Source of the DNA: Trichomonas vaginalis G3
Lineage: Eukaryota > Parabasalia > Trichomonadida > Trichomonadidae
Length of the DNA stretch: 64,000 nucleotides
Reading direction: 5' to 3'
Assembly (NCBI RefSeq): GCF_026262505.1
Contig: NC_067206.1
Coordinates: 36,533,896 to 36,597,895 of the forward strand
The notes under the pieces were generated by a model that saw nothing but the letters and a program-made list of their open reading frames with translations, searched no databases and was not told the origin of the DNA. Below are positions 40,779 to 52,721 of the stretch, one piece after another (position 1 is the first letter of the stretch; each line of letters opens with the position of its first letter). Both the position numbers and the translations under genes were made by a program.

Positions 40779-42590
40779 TCTTGGGAAATTTGGGAAAATT
40801 GACACTTTTTATCTCCCAAATTCGTAAAATTTTGTCATTCTCTCAGAAATATTGAGAGAAAACTGGTCATATTCTAACCGAAAATTAATATCAGAGTTAA
40901 ATATAGTATTGTCGAATATATTGTTCCATATTAAGTTCTTTCAAAATGTAAGCTATTCAATTCTATCGTCGGGGAAAGTATCACAAATCTATCAATTTTT
41001 TTGTAAAAGTATACAAAAACATATGGTGTTCAATTAGTTTATAATAATATAAAATATTAAGATTATCCAAAATAAGAAAAACTAGGTTTTGAGAACACTT
41101 TTGAGATGATAATCAAAATATTTTGATTGAAAAATAATATATTATTTATCAGATATAGAATGGATTTTTTCAAATTTAAACATTCTGAAAAATAAACAGT
41201 TTTGTAAAGTAAAAAAAATGAACGAAAACTCGAGACCTCGTATTCCAAATGAATGGGTAAGATATATGTATGAAAAACTTGAAAGTGGTGAGTAAGGATG
41301 TCAATTTGGAAGAAAAGTGAGAAAATTCCTAAAATGCTAAAAATGAATTTTCCAAACGTATTTTTTTATCTCATTTTTTTGATTTTGAAAAAAATTTGGA
41401 GAGAAGAACTCTTCGTTTTTGAATTTTATCACGATGATTTTAAAGTATATTAGACACATGTATTGGTATTACTATTTTTGTATATTTTGAGAGAAAATCC
41501 CTAAAAAGTGAGAAAATCTGAGACGGTTTGAGAAAATATATAAACTATTGAAAATTTGAATTAAACTTCTATTTTGGAAAAAGAAATTTGGAAAGAAGAA
41601 AATTCAAAAATCGAGATTTAGACTCAGCATCAAATGGAGAACAAAATGTTTCTTCATATGAAGGAAAAAATTTTCTTGTGAAGAAATAGAGTTTTTAAAA
41701 TTTTATTGTATGTAATGAAATAAACAAATATTAATATTTTTTTTTGATAACAAGAAAATTCCCAATAGAAAATATTTGAGAGAAAAAAAAAAATTGAAAA
41801 TATTACTCTCCTTTATATTTCATGAGATTTTAAATTTATTCTCAATAAATTGACAATTTTATACGTTTAGATGAAAATAAGTGATTTTGGTTGAAATAGA
41901 AATTATTATTTGCTTACAGCTATCAAATAGATTTTTGCTATTTTGATTAAAATTTGTTATCAAATTAATAAATTTTTCTAAATATCTTAAATATCTGGAT
42001 CACTCACATATACAATGAATTGAACGATAAAATAATACAAACTCAACTAAGTTTCCTGTCTTTCAACTAAAAAAAATTATGCAAATTAAATTAAATTGTT
42101 TATTCAAATATAAAACAAAGATGAAGTAATTACAGTTATCATAAACTTTATGCATAACTCTGTAATTGTTCAGATTTTCGTAAAAATATTTTTATTAATA
42201 TCGTAAGAATACGTTTACCCTACTATCACAAACATATCGATAAACAAGAGTAGAGTGATTTTTATCATCGAAATTTTTTAAAAGTGTAAGCTGGAAGGAA
42301 AAATCTTGTTTTTTCTGAGTTAGTTGTAGAACTATTGATGCACGAGTTATCATTGTGATGTAGAAGGATGTCAATGTACTGACTGAAGGATATGAAGTGA
42401 TTGAATTTCATTGCATTTCAATTTGATCAAAATTTGTTGAAATGATATGAATGTGTCAACATCTGTATCACTCTCTTTCACTCCTTCCCTATTCTTTCGA
42501 GAACGAAGCTAGCTCAGCTTTCGCTGAGCGAATTGACACTTTTGATGTCCTAAACGTACATGCTCTCAAATTTATCGAAAAAAATTATAC
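40779..42590. other. Long spacer without a convincing gene
   Basis: About 1.8 kb. Just upstream of pyridoxal kinase is a hairpin TCTCTCA/TGAGAGA (40838-40858) and an AATTGACACTTTTT string that recurs at 42,531. From 41,300 to 41,800 short GAGAGAAAATCCCTAAAA-type words recur, like decayed repeats. A 22-codon frame at 41,218 is not convincing. Near the right end is a perfect hairpin GCTCAGC/GCTGAGC (42512-42529). Confidence 0.45.
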
Positions 42591-42635
42591 CACCTAAACT
42601 AGTATATTCTTATTTTAAATATGATAATTAAAAAA

Positions 42636-42870
42636 AAAGGTAGTGGGGCTTCCAGGGGCTGCGCTTCTAGCTAAGAAATTTTGCCCAAGACCCAAGAGGA
42701 GGACCGAACCCCAGCCGACCAGCCGTTGACTTTTTTTGTAGAGCACTCAAAATAGTATAACTTTGTCCGGACAAGTAAGGGTCTATCGTCGCTACAGGAA
42801 AAGTTACGGGCGTTCCAAGGAAGTATACTTTGAGAAGCCTTTCCCCTTATAGAATGAGATAGGACGGTTA
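42636..42870. other. GC-richer island at the left edge of element B
   Basis: About 235 bases clearly richer in G and C than either side (for example CAGGGGCTGCGCTTCTAGC near 42,656 and ACCGAACCCCAGCCGACCAG near 42,703), with no long frame. Its place between cellular spacer and the first element gene fits a terminal inverted repeat or end region of the Maverick. The matching copy would lie beyond 64,000. Confidence 0.45.
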
Positions 42871-42969
42871 TTTTACAAAACTGACAACACTTTGACCGAG
42901 TAGTTTTTTGTGCTGAACAAAAAGTGTCATATAAACATCTGTCAAAAACCGTTTTTTACTTCACTTAAA

Positions 42970-45900
42970 ATGCCACGTAAGCTACGTAAGAATATACGTA
43001 AGAGGAAGGAGCATTGAAACATCCAATAGTAAAACTGACACCACAACAACAGTTGCAACAAATGATGAATGACCCCACTATGTTGCAACAAATGTCAAGC
43101 AACCCTATGCTTTTAAACCGAGTTATTGGTGCACAGAGTGGAGGTTTAAGAGCGGCACTTTTAGCGAAAATGGCAGGCTATGGGTGAGCTGCAGACGGAA
43201 CAGCTTATAACCCTCAAAGTCAAATGAATTTGAGTTCACTCAAAAATCAAATAACAGATGTCAAAAAGTCAACTATAGACATACAGAAACAAATAAGTGA
43301 AAACGAAAAGAAACTAGAATATGACAGACACACAAAGAAACTCAATGAGTTAAACGTAGAGAAAAGAAGAAAGAAGAACAACTGAAAGAACTAAGTACAG
43401 AGGAATATGCGAAAAAGTGTCAGAAAAAGCAGCAGAAGTAGCAAAAATGGAACAAGATGTTATAAATTTGAAAAACCATCTACTCAATATAAAGTACTGA
43501 AAGATGAAGAAATAAAACAAAAAGCCCTGAAGACTTATATGGATAGCGATGAGTATAAAAAAGAGTTGAAGCAAATGTAAAGGCAGAAAAACTTTACAGT
43601 TGCAAAACCAAACTTACAGTATGAAAACTTAGCACAAGAAAGTAAAAATAACGACGCAGCCATGCAAAAGGCAATGAAAAGCGCAGAATATATAAAAGCT
43701 AATAATGACTGGTTAGATGCCAAGCCAAGCCAAAGCAGCCAATTTATAGGTCAATAAGGACAAAAATACAAGCGGATGAAGAAGTTCAAATGAAGCTTTA
43801 ATGAATGCTGACTTTAAGAACGCCTTCGAATGTCTTCATAGTAAGGTGAAACTAGTGAATGACTTCTCATCTGGAAAGAAACTGAAGTCTGAAGGTTTCG
43901 ACAACGAGTTAAGAGAAGTAGCACAAAAATATGACGAAAATAACAGATGCAGCAACGAGACAGGCAGTTCAAAGTGCCTATGACGCCGTTAGAGAAACTG
44001 TTGTGGAAAGTCAAGAAAAAGAGTTACAACAGACCAAAACAGACTAGTAAATGCTTTCTTAAAAACGAAAAGTCAGGTAGGACATTATGCTGCAGATGGA
44101 ACATATGTGCCAGCTGTGGAGACTTATATACCACCAAACCCTCCAAGAGAAGCACCTGCACCAGGACTACTAAAACATTTACATCGTCACATGGACACAG
44201 ACACAGGCATGCACCAAAACCAACACAAAACAACACAACACAACAACACACAACAACCAACACAAAACAACAGTTCAAAACACTGCACCACAACCAACAG
44301 TTCAAAACACTGCACCCAACCAACAGTTCAACATGCACACAACACAGTTCAAAACCGACAAGCACACAAAACAGAGCAAGGACATAAAAGAAGTAGAGAA
44401 CAAGGAAACCAAGAATTCTTAAAAATGCTTAAGGAAAATTATGGTTACCAGATACTCTTGACTTTAGTGACAGATATAAAGAAGCTATTAGAAGTTCAAG
44501 GAAGGAATACTGACCCGAACCTATTTAGCTTTATGGTTCAGCACCAAATGGGATATAATTTTAAACCTGGAAAATACAAGCTCGCTAAGGGATATGATTT
44601 AATAGCATATCATCAAATGACATGACTGAATTTACTCGAGATATTTGGTGTCAGAGCTAAATGATAATTCAACTCTCTTCATGAAACGCGTAAAAAATAG
44701 AGACGGAACGAAAGAAGAAAGGTTTATGAGTCCGGATGACTTAGATAGGGAACTTTTTAAAAACGGTCTCGGAATATATGAAATGCAGCAGATGAGGTAC
44801 AAGAAACTCCACAGGAAGAAGTTCAGATACAACCAGACATGGAAGAAATAGTTCAGCAACAACAGCTAGAAGAGCCTGAAGGAAACGAACAAGTCTCCTT
44901 TGGAAACTAACTTCACAGAACTAGATGAAGATTTGGAACAGCCGAAAAATCTTGACCCTCAACAAGTGTATGCGGGAATATGAATCTTTCCAGAGTCTAA
45001 GAAAAATTCGGCTGACATAGTAGAAGAATATCGAAAAATGTTCGCCGACTACAAAAGACTCCAACATCAGATGAAAATATTCAGCATAGAATGGAAGTAC
45101 TGAAGAAAATGTACGCAAAATCAACAATCCTTTTTACTTACGACCATATAACGTTCAATCTTTTGCTGAACTCGGTGAAATATAAGGTTAAATTTTCAAC
45201 AAAATATAGAAATGAAACTTTGTTTAAAGTTCATTCAGAACCTAACCAATATGGAAACAAACCTACTTTTGTTTCTGCAGACTATGGAACTACAATGAGA
45301 TGGGGTCATAAAGCTAATCCGGATAGGTGGTTCATAAACTTACAACCACAATTCCAAGAAGTTGTAGACGCAATGGAAGTGAATGTGGAACCAGAATATA
45401 GCTGGTATTTTCAGCGGCTTTAATGCCATTGAAAGATATGAAACATGCAGATATTTTGGACCAGTATGAAATGAACATGGCTGATGGAAATATAACACCT
45501 GACGTTCTAAAACATTTATCTCAAAGAACTACACAGAACCATAAAGATGGTATATTTGGTGAAGAGTTTAGAAAGAAAGTTAGGGAGAGAGAAGGAAGAG
45601 AACCTATTGTACATGACCTTGCAAACGAAAGTTTGCAAAATGTCATAAAAACTTACTTTGCAGACAATGAACCGAGAATGGATGAATATTTAAGAACTCA
45701 AATGGACAGTACAATGAAATGTTAGTATTGAAAAACATGTTCCTTGACAAAATAAAACCAACTACAGAAATAAATGACGCAAGACTGAAACATTGGGTAA
45801 AAGCTTTCCATTCACAAAAGATATTATTGGTAACATGGAAAGAAAACCAGAATGGCTACAAAAACATATATTGGAAACGAGCTTATTCCATATGGACAAG

Positions 45901-46231
45901 CTCTGTTTGAAGAGCTTGAACCGGAAACTCAGGAAAGAGTCATGCAAACAATACGCGAAGACTCAAATACAACTATGACAAAATCTTTCTAGGATATAGG
46001 TTACTGAGATGGGCGACAGAGCCCAAAGGCAAAAAGGACATGGGAAATTTACAACATACTAGGTGAACATGATGCAAAGATGCAACAACTTGAAGCAGAG
46101 GGCAAGTTACAAAAGCGACACCAAAGAAGAAGAGTAGAAAAAAGTGAAAATAGTGAAGAAGTAACTTCATCTAGTGAAAGTAGTGGAAATGAAGGAAAAG
46201 AAGAGTTAAAAACTCAGTCAGGAAGAAAGTA
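42970..46231 (+). pseudogene. Large decayed virion-type gene (one or more genes)
   Basis: A start at 42970 gives a short basic MPRKLRKNIRKRK, then the frame shifts. Coding-like blocks follow in all three forward frames: Gln/Met-rich 43,020-43,500, Lys-rich helices to 43,960, a Gln/Asn/Thr-rich segment 44,090-44,400, then 44,430-44,850, 45,090-45,420, 45,423-45,720 and a Ser/Glu-rich end before 46,231. At least eight frame changes or stops are needed. The basic start and low-complexity middle resemble internal virion proteins of Polintons and adenoviruses, but no known family is recognised. It may represent two adjacent genes. No function is assigned beyond its place before the candidate capsid gene. 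Confidence 0.5.
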
Positions 46232-46256
46232 AAGCTTGGTACGAGTGGGTTCTATT

Positions 46257-47920
46257 ATGACACATAAATCCAACTATTCTTATTTTTTACCCATATGAAA
46301 TGTACGCCGCTCAGAATATAACGCCAACAGTTTTGGATGCCATGAACGGAAATGTTTCCGAATGGTATAACGAATGCGACAATGCCATTAGAAGGTCAGA
46401 AATAGTTCTGGAACTTACGAATATACAACTGCTGTTTCTTATGGAAACGTAGGTGAGTTTGGAGAAGGTTCTTCAACAACAGTAGATATTGCTTGCGACA
46501 GGTTTCATATTATTTCTATTGACAACTCATTCTTATACGTGGAACAAGACATTGAAAATAAACTTCTGCCAAGTTGTCTGACAAGAAAGGTTGCAATGGA
46601 ATTTTCTATGTCGGATACCAATATGCTCCAGAAGTTTTCATGGGATATAAGATATATTTCTAACTCTGACTTAGTTCAAACAGTAACATGGGCAAACTAT
46701 GAATGGTTCGCTTTGAGAAACTCAGTACAACCACAAGCTAGAGAAAAAACAGACAAGTATGCAAATATTGAGAAAATAAGAAGACTTGACCCTAACGTTC
46801 GGAGTTTATGTTAACCTTTCTGGTTCAGATGGAACTGCTGCCACTAAAGTAAAACTGAAACTTAGAGTTCCTTTGTCATCTTTCCTCATCTCAGGTTTTT
46901 AAGATACTTGCCAAACTGGGCAGGAAAAATTTCTATCGAACTTACTCCAAGCAAAAAATAACTTAGTCATTGCACCAACACAAGGACCCATTCACTATTA
47001 CAGACGTAAAGGGAACAAATCAAACGTCATTCGCGGCGAATTTTGCAAAGACAAAGTTGACTTAGACTTTGGTTTCTCAAACTTCAACAATGAAGTAAAC
47101 TATTATTTCAATGCTGCTGAACTGCTTGGGACCCAGTTAAGTTTACATGCGAAAAGTTTGAATGCAAGAGAATAGAAAGCAGACTTGCAGTCTATATGTT
47201 GGACCCAGATATTTCAAATGCTTTAGCTGCCAAATATATTGCAGTTCCACTTATGTTCCCTATACACCAAATATCTGTCAAAGACTTTGCAGGTGAAGTT
47301 GGAAACCAAAGTGCTGACCCAGGTGCAAGAAACAGATATTGCTTTAACAACTGCAATGAAACATGCAGATACTATGTTTTGTACTGTTCAGACGAACTAT
47401 AAATGACTATTCTTGTTTCTACAACCCCGGTATTAAATATCATATAAACATAGATGGCAAATATTATCCAAGAGAAGAATATTCTACAGTTGAGGATATG
47501 AGGTCATACAACTTGACATTAGATGCTATGAACTTTAACAACAACTTCACAACAACCATTAACCCTGAAATGCAAAGTTCTATTATGCCATATGTGAAAG
47601 TATGGACTCATACAGGAGGTCAAAAAAACTCAATATACAAATGGAGACCGTTTCAAACTTTTGGCTTGGCATTCCATTTGCTGACTCAGAAGACTTTATG
47701 GGTGGTATTTCAACTGTTGGTACTGTACAAATACAATATACTGGTGACAGAGACGGTCCAGATGAAACTGAGAGCAAAGAAGTTTACAAAACCAATAGCA
47801 CTTTTCACGGAAGATGCTCTTTTGAAGATTCGTTCGATGAAACCTGCTGGGGCTCCTCAGATTGGCATAACGACAGCTTCCATCGAGCAGATTTGGCAGC
47901 AGTCAGTAAGTTGTTCTTGA
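46257..47920 (+). pseudogene. Candidate major capsid protein gene, frameshifted
   Basis: About 550 codons spread over three frames, with blocks at 46,290-46,440, 46,539-46,814, 46,800-46,900, 46,940-47,170, 47,196-47,400, 47,400-47,690 and 47,690-47,920. The content is rich in beta-type and aromatic residues (DLVQTVTWANYEWFALRNS; FYNPGIKYHINIDGKYY) and ends in QIGITTASIEQIWQQS. Length, beta character and place upstream of small capsid-like and packaging genes fit the double-jelly-roll major capsid of Polintons. This is inference from context, since no diagnostic motif can be read by eye. At least six frame breaks show it is dead. Confidence 0.5.
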
Positions 47921-48219
47921 ACTGACTTCTCTCCGTCAAATATTGACAGTACGCCAGTTTTGACATAATATTGTAAGATAAACTTACCTTTAGAAATATC
48001 TGTAAGTTTTGAGTTATATTTTTGTCTGCTTCAAGAACTTTCACCATTTCAGTTATACCAACTTTCTTTGCTTTATGAAAATATTTAGTTCAGCAAATTG
48101 CTATTCTATAACATTTACCATTGTTTTGTATAAAGAACTATTCTGTCAATGTATTTGTATTGTTTGTGTGTGTAAACTTTGTTCTGCTTCAATTCGAAGA
48201 GATACTCGAATACGTCCAT
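47862..48219 (-). pseudogene. Small decayed gene convergent with the capsid candidate
   Basis: An ATG at 48,219 opens with MDVFEYLFELKQNKVYTHKQ and is followed, after frame changes near 48,120, by EMVKVLEADKNITQNLQIF on the same strand. The AT box TTAGAATAAAAAG stands just before the start. Not recognised. It overlaps the 3' end of the capsid candidate on the other strand, so the limits are uncertain. Confidence 0.3.
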
Positions 48220-48237
48220 CTTTTTATTCTAAGTAAA

Positions 48238-48815
48238 ATGTCATTTCCGAAAAATAGAAGCGTGAGTGTTTCAAAAGGTTTAATGGCGGTGGCAGATGTG
48301 AAGTTAAATTCACCAAACTCAAACAAACAGTCAAAGTGTTATTGTCAATGTCAAAGACAGAGATGTTGAAGTGGGGAAACCATACGAGGACGAAGATGGT
48401 ATAACAATTGTTCCTGTAAAAGAACCAACATATCCTGAAGTTAGCAGAGACTTAAGTTCTGTTGCAGATATTCGAAACGACTACAACAACTGAAAGACAA
48501 ACTTCAAACTCAGGAGAAGATTTGTCAAGCTTTAAGTATAATGTTAAACTTGGTCGAACACAACCCTGTAAAAGTGAACTCATATGTCATTGCACCTCAT
48601 GAAGTCTTGAAAGAACTATTGAAACTTTTGACAGAGGCAGACGATATAAACATCAAAGAAATAGAACCCGACATTAGTTGCTGTGGTGTTTCATATAATG
48701 TCATTGACAAGATATACGTTATGAAAGGAGGTGAAACGTTGAACTTAAATATAGTTTCCCAGACGTCATAAAAATATTTGACGACCACAACATTTCATTA
48801 AAATTTATTTGCTAA
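48238..48815 (+). pseudogene. Decayed gene of unknown function
   Basis: Starts MSFPKNRSVSVSKGLMAVAD at 48,238, changes frame near 48,330 and again near 48,500 and 48,740, and ends around 48,815, five bases before the next start. The middle block (48,541-48,771) is the best preserved (NSYVIAPHEVLKELLKLLTE; DISCCGVSYNVIDKIYVMKG). Not recognised. Its place between candidate capsid genes suggests a virion or assembly role. Confidence 0.4.
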
Positions 48816-48819
48816 GTAA

Positions 48820-49644
48820 ATGGCAGAAGATATAATGGTTTATACTATTACGACTAAAAACCCTGAGTCATATAATTCTATAACAACAAACTTACAAAGT
48901 CCTCAAGGATGATATTGTAAACTAACCTTAAACACAATGACGACTAAAGCCTGTTTTGCTCTTTTGACACCAGAAGACTTTATTGTTGTGAATGGTAAAA
49001 AATACTCCTTTGAAGATACTTACTCAGATATACCACCAACAGGTTTTGTTGACTTATTTAATACTTTAAGTACGGGTGTAACATGTGCTGCAACTAGAGC
49101 AGGTTTCATTATGTTTGGATGTCCGACTGAGTTTACTATAAACGATATGAGCTATAATACAAAACTTATTTCTGGTTTTTACTACCAACAGTTTCCTATA
49201 ACAGGAAAAGGTGTCATACAAGGAATGTCTATTCCATTGACATTAAGCACACCAATCTTATATATTGTTTCAAACTTAGGTTCAAAGTGTTATTCGAATG
49301 TCGACAGAAACTATTATGACCAAAAGATACTTATGCGTATAAACAATACTTTCTCTGCTGGTTTGCCTATTGTTCATTCGAATGCAGAATTTTCAACCTT
49401 AGTGAACTCAAACACTTTGGCAAGTATAACGTTGACATTAGTTGACGCAAACTTTGTTCCTGTAAAACTTTTATGTCCTATGTATTTGTCAATGACGGCA
49501 GAAAGTTTCGAATTGGAAGATGCAACTGGTGAAAGTATTGTATTACAAGAACAACTTCAACAACAAATAGCTCAAGAACAACAAATGCAACAAATGCACA
49601 ACAAAAAGTCAAGAATAAAAAAAATATTTTTTTTATTTTTATAA
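48820..49644 (+). pseudogene. Candidate minor capsid (penton-like) gene with an in-frame TGA
   Basis: An ATG at 48,820 opens with MAEDIMVYTITTKNPESYNS; TGA at 48,910-48,912 interrupts it, but the same frame continues without other lesions to 49,644 (about 274 codons). The protein is beta-rich and Thr/Ser-rich (FITGKGVIQGMSIPLTLSTP type sequence) with a Gln-rich C-terminal tail. Size and place fit the single-jelly-roll penton of Polintons, but this is inference. A shorter product could start at the ATG at 48,937. TGG to TGA is the simplest origin of the stop. Confidence 0.45.
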
Positions 49645-49646
49645 AA

Positions 49647-50878
49647 ATGTACAGAATAGATGTTTCAGATTTTTATGACTTCCAAGCATTCAAAATATGT
49701 GTCCATTTAGAGACTATAACAAAGCAGTCGAGAATTTGAAACGTTTAGTCATTTATGTCGACTCTGCCCAGAATGTTATGTTATGAAAGAATGGGATGTA
49801 GTCTTTAACAAACCTAAAGCGACAATAGTTTCAGAACAAGAATGTAGACAGAAACTTAAGAAAATAAAAGTTGTACAAGTTGGCATGAAGATGTTAGATG
49901 CTTGGGATATCTTATTGTCAAAGTTAGAAGATTTTTCAGTTCGAGGTATAAAGTTCTATACACCTTCTCCAAACTTTATTCTATCTTCACTGGATATAAA
50001 TACGAACAAGTAGAATGGAAAGAAAATATTATAGAAGCTTGGTTAGACCATGTCAAAGAAATTATATGCAATGGAAACGAAAGAGTCTATGAGTATATCT
50101 TATGTTGGTTTGCAAACATCTTACAACATCCAAGTGCTAAAAATGAAACTGCTCTCATTATAATTGGAAAACAAGGAACTGGTAAGAACACATTCTTTAC
50201 AGATATCTTATGCAAACTGTTAGAGGGCTATTCGAATCCGAATATGACAAACTTAGAAACATCTGTGGCAAGTTTAACTCCTCAATAGAGAATATGAAAC
50301 TTATAGTATGTAACGAACTTCAAAGTATAGATACAACAAAAGTTTTGAACTCAGATGCTTTGAAGAGTCTTATAACAGACAAAGTTGGAGTTGTTGAAAG
50401 AAAGTATAAAGACCAAAGAGTTTGTGAAAATGTTGCAAACTTCATTATGGTTTCAAACAATGCTGTTCCGATGAAGTTAGAAAGTTCTGACAGAAGATAT
50501 GTAGTTGTCAGAACGTCAGATTCTCATATGCAAGATACAGAATATTTTGACGACTTAGCAGAAACTTTGACATCTGACTTTTACAACCACTTGTTCTCAT
50601 ATTTTATGACATTAGATATTTCTAAGTTCAATCCAAGACAAATTCCACATACCGAAGAGAGACAAACATTGTTAGAAGCAAACAAGAGTGTATATGAACT
50701 GTTCATAGATGAAACTGACTTTGAGTGTTTAGATGAAAGGTCATTGTACGATTCGTATAAACAATATTGTCAAGAATATGGTTATATGACAGCGTCTAAA
50801 CGAACATTCTTGGCAAATGTCAAAAGTCTTTTAGACGTACAGAATGGTGTATATACAAAGAAAAATTTTTATGAGTAA
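49647..50878 (+). pseudogene. SF3 helicase of element B, frameshifted
   Basis: Homologous to the helicase at 1-1983. The start is probably MYRIDVSDFYDF at 49,647. Blocks lie in different frames: 49,783-50,010, 50,000-50,240 (Walker A GKQGTGKN at about 50,166-50,189) and 50,210-50,878 (Walker B region LIVCNELQ, motif C NFIMVSNN, then SDRRYVVVR). Four or more frame changes. Replication role as for element A, but this copy should be inactive. It lacks the N-terminal primase part even allowing for frameshifts. Confidence 0.82.
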
Positions 50879-50913
50879 ATTTTAAAAAAAATATTTTTTA
50901 TCCGATAGAAAAG

Positions 50914-51333
50914 ATGGCAAAATTCATCTCAGTAAACAAGTACATGTCAGGACTTAAAGAAGAACTAGACCCATTCACATATTTGAATGTTTACTTCTAC
51001 CATTTTGAAAAGTCTTCATTCAGCAAAGTTTGGAACATCGAACCAGTTAAGTTTGCTATTGTGACTAAAAATGGTGCGAAATTTGAAGACTTAGACATAG
51101 AAGGTTTGTTAACAGTCAAAGAAAGTTTTGACAGAAGGTTCTCAAACCTTAAAGAAGGCAAAGCATACAAACTTGTTATACCTTATGAACCAAAGAAAGC
51201 AGACGACTATGAATATTATGAGTCTAAAGTTGTAGAAGTTCAAGGTAAATTGGGTAAAAAGATTTTAGAGTCTAAGCCAGTGTTTACTCCTAAAGAGGAA
51301 GAGAACATTGACATTGACCCAGAAATGTTCTAA
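50914..51333 (+). CDS. Intact unknown protein, 139 aa
   Basis: Not recognised. It opens MAKFISVNKYMSGL, has an aromatic beta-type segment (FTYLNVYFYHFEKSSF, about 23-38), a middle with GKAYKLVIPYEPKK (about 90-103) and a Glu/Asp-rich tail. It starts 35 bases after the helicase stop, after a T-rich leader, and faces the gene at 51,350 with 16 bases between stops. It is intact between broken neighbours. It might be a single-stranded DNA-binding or replication accessory protein, given its position after the helicase; that is a guess. Confidence 0.65.
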   Translation: MAKFISVNKYMSGLKEELDPFTYLNVYFYHFEKSSFSKVWNIEPVKFAIVTKNGAKFEDLDIEGLLTVKESFDRRFSNLKEGKAYKLVIPYEPKKADDYEYYESKVVEVQGKLGKKILESKPVFTPKEEENIDIDPEMF

Positions 51334-51349
51334 AAATAAAATTTTATTT

Positions 51350-51802
51350 TTACATGTCAAATTTCTTTTTCTCTGGAACTGGTTCAGGTTCTTTCTTCTC
51401 TTCTTCTACTTTCTTTTCTTTCTTTTCTTTCTTCTTCTTTTCTGGTGGAGTTATGTCAAATTTGGCGCAACTATATTTATGTAAAAGTTCTTTGTCCTTT
51501 AATAGCTCATCTATTCTGTTTTCTATTTCATCTTCAAGAACAGCGCATGTGTCTTCTTTGCATTCTAAGAAATTTTGTTGGACTTCATCTTTCCAAGAGG
51601 CGTCATCTCTGTCAACAAGTCTGTCATTGACAAATTTTAAGACTTCTCTGCTTAATGTTTTATGGTTCTTGTCATATTCCCAGAAACAGAACTTTAGAAC
51701 AAATTCACCTTTCTTGTTTACACTATGTAAGATTTTATGGTCGACAGATGTTTTGCTGTCGAAAAGCTTGTCTCGAATATAGATAGCGAAATCGCTAGAC
51801 AT
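51350..51802 (-). CDS. Intact unknown protein with charged tail, 150 aa
   Basis: Not recognised. Residues 1-110 look globular (SSDFAIYIRDKLFDSKTS; FVLKFCFWEYDKNHKTLS) and the last 40 are an alternating Lys/Glu/Pro tail (EKKKKEKKEKKVEEEKKEPE), typical of a disordered anchor or nucleic-acid contact. It is divergent from the packaging ATPase with only 36 bases between the starts, so the short AT-rich gap must serve both genes. Intact. Confidence 0.65.
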   Translation of the reverse strand: MSSDFAIYIRDKLFDSKTSVDHKILHSVNKKGEFVLKFCFWEYDKNHKTLSREVLKFVNDRLVDRDDASWKDEVQQNFLECKEDTCAVLEDEIENRIDELLKDKELLHKYSCAKFDITPPEKKKKEKKEKKVEEEKKEPEPVPEKKKFDM

Positions 51803-51838
51803 TTTCTAAAAGATAAAAATTTTAATTTTTCTAAAAAT

Positions 51839-52712
51839 ATGTTAGAAAAAAAGTTTGCTGACATTGACAAGAAATTTGAGAATGTTTTAAACAAGAACAA
51901 GGTGAAGTTAGAAAATGCTCAGATAAAGCCTATACATGACAAGTTCTTATTTGCTCAGAATGGTATAACAGGTCTAATTGCACCACCTGGGTCGGGTAAG
52001 ACTTTCACTTATCTTAAAATGGCTGCACAACAACAAGAACTAGATGAGAAGAACCCATTCTATGAGTTAGTTGTCATTTGTAGTACTTCTGGTCAATTTG
52101 ACCAAACCGTCAATTCGTTCAAAGATATTATAAAGAAGTCTAAGTTAGTATGTATAAAGGATACTGAGTTGTTAGATCGGATAAAGAAGTACCAAAGAAG
52201 AGTTTTGAAGTATAATGCTATATAATGAGTATATAAATTCTAAGTTTAAAGACCCAAATGAGGAAATGCAGAGAATATTAGACAAACACCACTTCAGAAA
52301 CAAACAGAAAGAGATAGAATACATTTCGAAGAAATTGCAATCTTACGATTGGAAGACTTACCCTCATAGGTGTCTTCTTATTTTAGATGATTTCGCCTCT
52401 CATCCTTTGTTAAAGAATAGAGAACAAGATATGTGTCGAATTCTTAAGAAGCTCAGACACTTTAACATCTCAGTTGTCATTTGTGTACAGACAGCAAAGA
52501 GTTTATGTAAGGATGTAAAGAGAATACTTACTGACATTGTACTTTTCCCCGGATTGTCCGAAGACGATTTCATGGAACTTATGAAAGAGTCCATGGCAGG
52601 TAAGTTTGACAGACATGAACTATGGGAGAAGTACAAAGTCATACACGACCCTCATACTTCTTTCAGAATTCATATCTACGCAAACAAAGTTCAAATTGTA
52701 AAAAGTCAATAA
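51839..52712 (+). pseudogene. FtsK/HerA-type genome-packaging ATPase, split in two overlapping frames
   Basis: A32-like ATPase that would pump DNA into a capsid, a core gene of Polintons. The ATG at 51,839 follows an AT box. Walker A APPGSGKT is near residue 50 and Walker B CLLILDDFASH in the second half, followed by the conserved VVICVQTA strand. The first frame stops at 52,225 and the second is open from about 52,215 to 52,712, a single one-base change around the string AATGCTATATAATG. Otherwise the sequence is well kept. It could be a recent frameshift or, less likely, a programmed one. Its 3' tail is repeated as a relic at 54,465-54,500. Confidence 0.82.
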
Positions 52713-52721
52713 AAATAAAGA

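Noticed and set aside
10200-40860. A common initiator (TCA-type) for all cellular genes
   Set aside because: Initiator-like TCA words are near several starts, but position and sequence vary too much to claim a shared promoter; only the genes at 17,031 and 20,315 have plausible matches.
41218-41288. A 22-codon frame starting MNENSRPRIPNEW
   Set aside because: Too short, with no conserved neighbour or promoter sign; possibly a gene remnant but not supportable.
42636-42870. A tRNA or small stable RNA in the GC-rich island
   Set aside because: No cloverleaf with conserved D- and T-loop words was found on either strand by eye.
48910-48912. In-frame TGA and TAA codons in element genes as a sign of an alternative genetic code
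   Set aside because: Both TAA and TGA end intact cellular and element genes in the window, and the broken genes also carry indels, so recoding is not needed.
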